Positions 56,278 through 64,000 of a stretch of 64,000 bases of DNA are shown here, piece by piece (the first letter of the stretch is position 1; every line of letters begins with the position of its first letter). Under the pieces are notes generated by a model, which searched no databases, had not been told where the DNA came from, and saw only the letters and a list, made by a program, of their open reading frames with translations. Source of the DNA: Stagonosporopsis chrysanthemi (lineage: Eukaryota > Ascomycota > Dothideomycetes > Pleosporales > Didymellaceae); the NCBI GenBank assembly GCA_022560025.1, contig JAFISE010000068.1, positions 62,001 through 126,000 of the forward strand, written 5' to 3'. Position numbers and translations under genes: made by a program.

Positions 56278-57697
56278 TTACCTCTCAGGATAGGCAAGGT
56301 TTGCCGCATCTTCCTCAGTGCTGAAACCGCCCCAGTGCTCAAACTCGTCTGCGAATTTGACTGCCGCCTTCTCAAAGTATCTCGAGTCGTCGTGCCAGGT
56401 CTCCATGATTGCCTTCATGCAACGCAATGCTGTGTGGGGTCAGTGGGTCATCTGGGGAAATCCTGCCTTATGTCATACCTTTGACGTAGTGTGCATCAGT
56501 AGATTCAGACGAATCGAGCGCCTTGTGTACAACAAACTTCCAATCACGACCGTCCAGCTCGTACTTTTCGATTATGGTAGGATCGATCTTAGGTCGTGTT
56601 TGCGCAATGTACACAGCGAGCGTGAATAGCCACCACTGCCGTACCAGGCTTATGTGGAATTTCGCTGGTATCAGCGGGAGCAGCACGCGGACTGCATGGG
56701 AAGACGTAAGGATGTGAACGAAGAAGAAGTTGAATTTCGTGTTCTCCGGCGCCTCAGTGCCCATCAGAATCGTGACGGCGAGTTCCTGTGATTGCCGAAA
56801 GGCGGCTTGTGGATCTGACAGCTCCCATGCATTCCAGTATTCTAGGAACGCATCTTCTTGCTCGTCCAAAACCTTGGAGATATCACCACTTCGGTGAGGG
56901 TATAGCCCATCAAAGCGTCTGTCCACTCGCACCTTGTCCAAGATTTCACGAAGACTCGCGCTTCGGTGCGGGCTTGGTTTCGTGTACGAAGTATCATCGA
57001 TATACTTGTGGATAGGGCTGTAGAAACATGCACCAAGAGCGAGCGCTTCGATCGCAACAGTCGTTGACCCAAGTTCGTAGGCGTACCCAAGGTGGATGAG
57101 CGGGTGTGCAAGTCCGGAGATCATGCCGTTGATGAGTGGGTGCTTTCCACCCAGCAGATATTCTTCTAATACCTCTTCAACATGGTATCGCCTGAGTACG
57201 AGTTGGTCCTCGAAGAAGTCAACAAAGGCGCGTTGGTATCTGCAGGCTGTTAGCGCCGGTCTGCTGCGTAACCCAGCACACACACTCTCTCTTGCCGAGG
57301 AAATCCCTCCAGTCATCGCGTGTGATCTCTGCAGGCGCATCATGCCACGGCTCAAGGCCCTCGGCTTCCTTCTCGTAGATGTCATTCAGTTGCTCTGACG
57401 TGCCTCCAAGTATATATGCGGACCCAAGGATCTATTCAGCAAGCTTAGCAGCCACCTTCAGCCTTGACGGGTATTGAAGCAGCGTACATGCGGCGTGTGG
57501 TTGTGGAAACGCAGGTTATGGTATATGATCGAGTGGTTTGCGTGGTTCGCTTTAATCAAGTGTTTCAACGTTCGTGAACGCTTTTCGGCGGCAGTTTCAA
57601 TGTCATGAACTTCGACAGAGGGCACGTTGATTGCTTGGTAGTTGCCACTTCCCCCAGTGAGGAACGCTGGTAGCGAGATTCTGGGTAGACTGAACAT
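56278..57697 (-). CDS. Questin-oxidase-like protein (DUF4243 family)
   Basis: Related to proteins such as AflY and questin oxidase that take part in Baeyer-Villiger-type ring opening in polyketide pathways, although many members lie outside such clusters. Exons 57488-57697, 57286-57431, 56479-57239 and 56278-56429 give 422 residues. Family features: FLTGGSGNYQAINVPSVEVH, NHSIIYHNLRFHNHTPH, QLNDIYEKEAEGLEPWHD, ITRDDWRDFLGKREYQRAF, INGMISGLAHPLIHLGYAYE and NFFFVHILTSSHAVRVLLPL. Repeated histidines suggest a metal site. The ATG at 57697 has an ideal CACC context; an earlier in-frame ATG at 57766 would add 23 residues. No polyketide synthase or partner enzyme is in this window, so its substrate is open. 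Confidence 0.85.
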
Positions 57698-58182
57698 GGT
57701 GAGGTCTTGTCGGGTGTGTTCATCTGCTGAAGCTGCAAGCAAGACAGTTGCGGGGAGCTTCATCATAGCTTGTGCGCACTTTGCTCAATCGGGCATGACG
57801 TGACATTTGTTCGGTTCGTTGCCGTGAATCTGGCCGCTTTCGCAACCATTACCGGTATCAGTTGAGTCGCGCATCGTAAAAGGTGCGGGCCGTTGCCGGG
57901 GCCTCGCAACAGTTGCTGGCTGCTGCAATCCTTGCAGTGTCTCCGCAAACCCCCGATGGCTTCTCAAGCCCCTTTCAACCCCACACAAAATGGATGATCG
58001 CCGGACTTCTAGGCGATTCACATGTGAATGGGCAACTACAGAGTTTGTCGTAATACTTCTTTGGTGGATATGTTGACATTTTGTCTACTACGCGGTCTAT
58101 TTCAGAGCAATACCGCAGCGACAATTGGCATATCGAACCCAACAAAATGCCCAAGTCTGCTTCAATGGCAGTGGTATAACGC
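57698..58182. other. Intergenic region between DUF4243 gene and alpha-tubulin
   Basis: Both neighbours are on the minus strand; this holds the DUF4243 promoter and the alpha-tubulin 3' flank. No other feature recognised. Confidence 0.55.
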
Positions 58183-60068
58183 TTAGTATTCTCCCTCCTC
58201 GACCTCTTCTTCAAGAGAGTCACTGGCAACCTCCTAGATACACTGTTAGCCAACACACCGCTCAAGAAAGGAGGTAAATAACGGACCTCGTAGTCTTTTT
58301 CCAGGGCAGCGAGATCCTCGCGGGCTTCGGAGAACTCTCCCTCTTCCATACCCTCGCCAACGTACCAGTGAACGAAGGCACGCTTGGAGTACATGAGATC
58401 GAACTTGTGGTCAAGGCGCGACCAAGCCTCGGCAATAGCGGTGGTGTTGCTGAGCATAGAAACGCTGCGGTCGACGGCGGCGAGCTCGCTTCCGGGAACG
58501 CTGATGGGCTTGGTGTAGTTGATACCGAGCTTGAAACCAGTAGGGCACCACTCGACCAGGTTGAAGGAGGACTTGGCCTTGAGCGCACCTGCGGCAGCAG
58601 TGCAGTCACGGGGGACGATGTCACCACGGTACAGGAGGGCAACAGCCATGTACTTTCCGTTGCGCGGGTCGCAAACAACCATCTGGTTGTTGGGCTCGAA
58701 GCCTGTAATAGTTAGTAAAACCACGCAAAACACGAGACTGAAAGAATACTTACACTGGAAGGTAAGGTCGCTGACCTTGAAACTCTCGTGAGAGCTCTTC
58801 TTTGCCGAGATGACGGGCGCGTAGCTGATGAGAGGGTAGTGGATACGCGGGTAGGGTACAAGGTTGGTCTGGAACTCGTTCAGATCGACGTTGAGCGCAC
58901 CATCAAATCGCAGAGAGGAGGTGATGGAGCTGACAACCTGGGCGATCAGACGGTTAAGGTGCTCGTAGTTGGGCCTGGGGATATCCAAGCTGCGCTTGCA
59001 GATGTCGTAGACCGCCTCATTGTCGACGAGGAAGGTGCAGTCGGCATTCTCAATGGTGCTGTGAGTCGAAAGGACGGCGTTGTAGGGCTCGACGACGGAG
59101 GTGGAGACACGAGGAGCAGGGTAGACGGCAAACTCGAGCTTGCACTTCTTGCCGTAGTCGGTAGAGAGACGCTCGAGGAGGAGAGCGCCGAAACCGGAAC
59201 CAGTACCTCCACCGAACGAGTGGAAGATAAGGAAACCTTGGAGCGAAGAGCAGTTGTCTACCACTTGTCAGTACATCTGACAATGAAGCGCGGTTCCAAG
59301 TCATATACCAGCGACACGGCGAATCTTCTCAATCACGCCGTCGACCAACTCCTTGCCAATGGTGTAGTGACCACGAGCATCTATTCCTTGTCAATTCGGT
59401 GTATCGATGACGCCCTTTGGGGTACACACAGTTGTTGGCAGCATCCTCCTTGCCGCTGATCAACAGCTCAGGGTGGAACAGCTGACGGTAGGTACCAGTG
59501 CGGATCTCGTCGATGGGCTGAGCTGGTTAGCTTCCAGCTGTGCAGCGTATAGGATGCAACGTACAGAGGGATCCAAGTCGACGAAGATGGAACGAGGGAC
59601 GTATTTGCCGTTGCCAGTCTCCGTGAAGAAGGTCTCGAACGAGCCGCCCTCGTTAAGGTCCTTCGCGTCGGGGTCCGGACGACCATCAGCCTTGAGACCG
59701 TGCTCAAGAAGGTACCTGGGTTGGCAGATTAGTCGTTGCGCTTCGCGAAGGACGCATGGGTTCGCGGAACGTACAGCTCCCAGGCGCTGTTACCGAGCTG
59801 GGTACCGGCCTGGCCGATATGGAGGTGGCAGATCTACAGAGCTCCCTGTCAGCATACTATCCCTAGATCTGCACACAGTCCGAATGCGCGACAATAATGA
59901 AGACATTGACGTTCAATGCGACTGTCTGATCCTCGGCTTGCCACGACACATGCGTGAGCTAGCCGAGGGAGCTCTCGTCTCGTCCTAGGCGCATAGAGGG
60001 AGGGGGTTGTGGGCGCAGGCAGACGCGTCCAGGGCGAGCAACGCGTGTGAACGTACCTCTCCTCGCAT
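58183..60068 (-). CDS. TUB1: Alpha-tubulin
   Basis: Subunit of the alpha/beta heterodimer that builds microtubules; it binds GTP non-exchangeably. Eight exons (60057-60068, 59775-59833, 59565-59715, 59430-59517, 59309-59380, 58754-59257, 58287-58702, 58183-58233) give exactly 450 residues. It starts MRGE-ICHLHIGQAGTQLGNS, has the tubulin signature GGGTGSGFG, NNYARGHYTIGKE, TFQCFEPNNQMVVCDPRNGK, and the acidic tail EVASDSLEEEVEEGEY ending in the detyrosinatable tyrosine. The intron at 58703-58753 is 51 bp, a multiple of three without stops. The last intron uses an uncommon GTCCGT donor. Exon 1 codes only four residues. Confidence 0.97.
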
Positions 60069-60835
60069 GGTGAAAGGTTGAAGCTGTATCAAACAGACGG
60101 GAGCAGTGGGTTCAAGGTCGGAGCCTGGGAGGTTAGTTGAGATTCTCTGAAGTCGTTCGCTCGTCCTCTCACCGCCAGAAGCCCCCACTTGTTGCAGGGG
60201 CGTGTTGCACTAGCTTTGTTTACGCGACAGCCGCTGTCCCCTTCCGTGTTAGACCAGGGTAATTCAGGGTGCATCCATATCGAGATAGCCGCTCAGAACA
60301 TGTCTGGCCGTGAGCAAATCTGCATTCCACGGCTGTGGCTTTTGTCACTGCCATTACTTTTGTGGCGCCAGAAGCCCTACACAGTACTAACAGCTGGTCT
60401 GCCCGGGTCGCCTCCCGCAGTCGCTACCGTAGTTCCTCTGCTTAAGTAGCAGATAAAGCCGCGCACCTGCAAAGATCGTTGACGAGACCAGCTCTACTCA
60501 ATCAGCTCCGCGAATGTGATGTGAGCGGTTGGAGTTTGTGAATTTCATGTCACCAGAGCACGGGGATCCACTTCACCAGCAGAGCTCCATCCGACTCTCC
60601 CTTCTTTCATCACAACATAGATGCAATTTGTTTCAAATGCAATTTACTTTGCGCATCTATGCCTGCTCTTCTACACGCTGCGCAATGCAAGATCAAGGAA
60701 ATAAAGTGCACGACCATGGCGCACTGCCCTTGGTCTGCGAGTCTGGATCAGCCACAAGGCCGTCACTCTATGTCTAGGTACAAGTTACAGCGACTTAAGT
60801 CGAAAGAAGTATACACAAGGAAAGAATGAGAGAGA
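60069..60835. other. Intergenic region upstream of alpha-tubulin
   Basis: Alpha-tubulin promoter and the 3' flank of the mechanosensitive channel gene, both minus strand. Short frames without motifs; no repeats seen. Confidence 0.55.
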
Positions 60836-63800
60836 CTAGTGAAATCGTCTCATCTCAATGTTATCGGTCCTCGACCGTGCGGGGGCAGCGAAGCCCCTTT
60901 CTGAGGTCATGGAGCTGACTGGACGCAAAGCTCCAGACGATGTTGGCGGATTCTCTTCACTCATCCTCACAGCCATGGGGCTGACCAACCCAGACCGGGG
61001 ATCAATCTTTTCTGTGCCAGCCGGGGTGCTATCGTAGTCGTTCTCGGGGATGTTGGCCATGCCAGTTTCTTCGTCACCGCTTCGGCCACGGCTGAAGAAC
61101 CTGTTCCTGTGAGTCCGCTCTCGTGCGCCCATAGTGCTGTTTGTGCCAACGCGCTGGATACCTGTGGAGTGGGCCGTGTGTCCGGTATCTTGGGATGAGC
61201 GCGCTCTGTCCTGGGAGCGTGATGGCGAGGTTACTCTCACGACTGTGGCCCTCTGGCGAGCTGCAATATCGCGGTCGTCTAGCACATCGCCACTGGGATC
61301 GTCTATCATTCCCTTCATACCGAGCGAGAAGTCGACGCGCTTGCCCATCGCGGCTATTGACTCGCCGCGGTGTCGGCTGCCAGGCTGGCGTAAGATTGAG
61401 GCACGGCGGCCAGGTCCGGCAGCGTTTCCAGTAGTGCTGTTGGTGTCGGCTGCTCCGTCCATCGGAGGCACGAAGGGCGCATCTTGACTTTGGTTGTTAA
61501 TCTGTCCAGACGGGTTATCAGGGTTGCCATTTTGTCCAACACCAGGCGTAGGATTGTTTTGCAGATTCTGCAGATAGACAGGGAATGACTCCTTCTGTCC
61601 GGGGTAGCGCATGCGAGGTCCTTCGATACCGCACTCCTGAATAGACATGGTAAGTGCGCAGATGAATTTGTTGCGGCGCTGAAGACGCAGCAACTCGTTC
61701 TGCCAGTTGGACTTGTAGAAGAAGACGACGTTCAATTCCAGCCAATGGACCTCTTTCACTGCTCTCAGTTCGGTCAAAATGTTGGTCTGGTACTCGCGCT
61801 TCTCGGACGTGACGAAATCAAGAAGCATTGCGCGGAGGCTCTCAATCTGTTCGAGCGTGGTGCCAAACTTGATGATGATGGGTACAGCTTCTGCGAGAGC
61901 TCCAGATCGACGGTGGTTGAGGATGAACAAGGTGTTCAGGTAACTGTTCGGTGCTTGCACAACGTGACCTTGCATCTTCTTGAACTCAGTGTAGAAGAGA
62001 GCTATCTCCTTTACGAAGTAGTCATCACCGAGACCAAGGTCACCGCTGTTACCGTAAATCTGCACGCGATCGCCAACATCATAGGGATGTTTGATGAAGA
62101 CGAAAATGCAAGACTGTAAAAATCTGGCTGTGTGTTAGTACTGTAGTGAATGCCTCGAGTCTTGTCAACTTACTCTTGCGCCGTAGCGGAGAACAGCCAG
62201 GACAGAGCCAAAAGAGTCGATCCAGCGGATGTGAGTACACCAGACGCTGATGTCGAAATCAAGGAAACGAAGACGATGATCGTGATGATAAGCACAATGA
62301 ACATGAAAACATCGTCGAGTTTTCCGACGACACTGTCAAGGTCCTTGAGCGACGCAGTGATAGACTTGCGCTCACGACCAATCTCGACGCATACTGCTTC
62401 CAGCTCTTCCATGGAGATATCGCCGTTCATATCCTTGTCGAACATGGAGAACGCAGCGTCTGCTTCATCGTCACTCTCGAAGGCGTTCTTCAGATCCTCC
62501 GCATGTACAGTCTCGGTCTCGGGTCGCGCGAAGGTCCGATACAACCGACGGGCAAGAACTTGTCCACCGCTATTGGTACTGAGAAGCTGGATAACGACTT
62601 GACTAGGGTGGCTGCTCGATGTGACTTGACGGCCAGTGAAATCACCCGCAACCTTGCCCGCGATATCACCAAACTTGCTGAAACCCTCCTTGATGTTCTT
62701 CTGAGCCTCGCCTATCAATTGACCTGGAGTGCGCGCACCAGATCGACCCTGATCGTTGCGCTCAAATTCGGAATCCTCCATAGCAATCTTTTGCTTTGAA
62801 TAAGTGTAAAGCTTGACCAAACTGCCAATCTGAAACTTGTTCAGCTCGATGCGGTCTTGATACGTTCGGAGATGGAAACTGATGGCGATGAGCTGAATGA
62901 TGATCTTCTCGACAAAATTGAGGACAAAGCCAACGAAGAACGAAACGAGCACTTTGTTCATTGTTTTTTGCCACGACTGAGTACGTCCATTTTGGCTCGG
63001 GTCGATGTTGTGATGCGTCATTGTGGGAAGAAACGATACTTCGATGGCCAACCACCAGAAAAACAGTGTTGCTGGCAGTTCGAGCTGCTTGCCCATGTCT
63101 CTCCATTTCTTGCTGTTGTTAGTGAAAAGACTAGAGACAAGACCGATAGGCCATGGGAGCAGTTTTGCGAGAAGCTAAATCTTGTTAGAAATGCATTTTA
63201 AAGCGTGTTCGAAGAACTCACCCTGCCAGCCCAGAGCGTCAACCAGACAATCATCAGCCATATCGAGAACCACACAAGTTCAACGCCACCCACGTTAGCA
63301 TCCGGAAAGGCGAGAGCTCCAAGCAAAAGCGGGATAAGGATAACGAGGACCAAAGGCGTGATGTATGTGAAGTATCTAACAACCCAACTTGAGTTGTGTA
63401 CCTTCTTGAAGAAAATCGAAAACTTTGTGGTGGGATTCTCTGGGGGCTTGTAGCGTGCTGCCTGTTCGTGAAGGGGGTTCGTCGCAGCATCGAAGTCATC
63501 TATAGGTTCGTCGCGTCGCGACCGTACGCGTTGCATAGAACGGCTGACGGACTGATTTCTTTCAAGTGCTTCTGCATCAATAATGCCGCGCTCTATCTGA
63601 AGGACTGCAAGTTCGTCGTCAAGCCTGCTCGCCTGCTCGCGTGTCTGGGACGGCGACTGCATTTGGTGCGGGAACTCGTACTGTGTGTCCACGGTCAAAT
63701 GGGTCCCGGATCGTGGGCGAGTGCCAGTCGCGAGCCTTGGTAGATTCGCCTGCGCCGATGTGTTGGAGTGCTGGTGGCTCAAATCCTCGCCTACGTATGT

Positions 63801-63899
63801 TCCATCATCATCGGACGAACGTTGGTGCGCCGTGGGGCCAGGTGCAGCACTATCCATGTTGTACGTGGGCTCGGGCCGCTCATTCACGGGCGTTGTCAT
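60836..63899 (-). CDS. MscS-type mechanosensitive channel with EF-hand (Msy1/Msy2 type)
   Basis: Fungal Msy channels sit in ER or cell membranes and release ions or control Ca2+ during hypo-osmotic shock. Exons 63222-63899, 62174-63174 and 60836-62123 (introns 47 and 50 bp) give 988 residues. The first 160 residues are soluble and hydrophilic. Membrane helices begin near 175 (YITPLVLVILIPLLLGALAF), with further ones at VSFFVGFVLNFVEKIIIQL and FIVLIITIIVFVSLIST. An EF-hand loop (DKDMNGDISMEE) lies at about 450-461 just before the MscS pore region. The MscS beta domain starts after EFLQSCIFVFIKHPYDVGDR. The C-terminal 230 residues are Ser/Arg/Pro-rich and probably cytosolic and disordered. Msy1 versus Msy2 is not resolved. 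Confidence 0.93.
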
Positions 63900-64000
63900 T
63901 GTGCTGGATTTTGAAGGTCCAGCGACCTGTCCAAAGGTGTCCAGCGAACGGTCGTTGGGTAGTGACTGGAAAAATACGGCGGTGTAGCTTGGGCTAGCAA
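63900..64000. other. Window edge, upstream of the MscS channel gene
   Basis: 101 bp of promoter or leader of the minus-strand channel gene; nothing further can be said. Confidence 0.5.

Overview
The window is nuclear DNA of a filamentous ascomycete (Pezizomycotina, most likely a dothideomycete). Genes are split by short GT-AG introns of about 45-65 bp with GTAAGT/GTATGT-type donors, coding regions have high GC at third codon positions, and the repertoire includes a class IV chitin synthase, an AspRS-DUF2156 fusion (ergosteryl-aspartate synthase type), a CYP53-like P450, a secreted pectin lyase and the relic of a HET-domain gene. One protein matches the 204-residue allergen family typified by Alternaria Alt a 7. 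I rebuilt all exon structures by hand from splice signals, reading phase and protein-family continuity.

Layout. 0.7-17 kb is a dense housekeeping block: BUB2-type TBC GAP, NOP14, a small ARM/HEAT-like membrane protein, LETM1/MDM38, mitochondrial adenylate kinase, SNX4, an F-box/JmjC protein, eIF4A and a CoA-type Nudix hydrolase. 17-20 kb holds a small LPGEIRN-type protein and a pectin lyase. 20-26 kb is an accessory, gene-poor stretch: a frameshifted HET pseudogene and about 3.4 kb with no recognisable gene. 26-34 kb holds an F-box-like protein, a flavodoxin-like quinone reductase and a WD40 protein, among low-complexity DNA that includes a 111-bp near-pure G tract. 34-43 kb holds the class IV chitin synthase and, on the opposite strand, a Skt5/Chs4-type Sel1-repeat protein, the family that activates such synthases. 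43-64 kb carries Aro8-type aminotransferase, TMEM14, OST2/DAD1, an F-box-like protein, the P450, the AspRS-DUF2156 fusion, a questin-oxidase-like (DUF4243) protein, alpha-tubulin and an EF-hand MscS channel.

What stands out. The quinone reductase stops at a UGA followed by CUA, the known high-readthrough context. Behind it the same frame stays open for 85 codons with strongly coding-like third positions and ends in a lipidation-type C-terminus (GPCGLPSKCDIM, a CaaX box). This looks like a programmed readthrough switch that would give a soluble and a membrane-anchored form of one enzyme. The other notable item is the clustering of a chitin synthase with its presumptive prenylated activator (C-terminus CAVM) across a 2.2-kb intergenic region.

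Functional themes: cell wall and membrane (chitin synthase and Skt5, ergosteryl-aspartate synthase, MscS channel), mitochondria (LETM1, adenylate kinase), mitotic exit and cytoskeleton (BUB2, alpha-tubulin), ribosome production and translation (NOP14, eIF4A) and the secretory pathway (OST2, SNX4).
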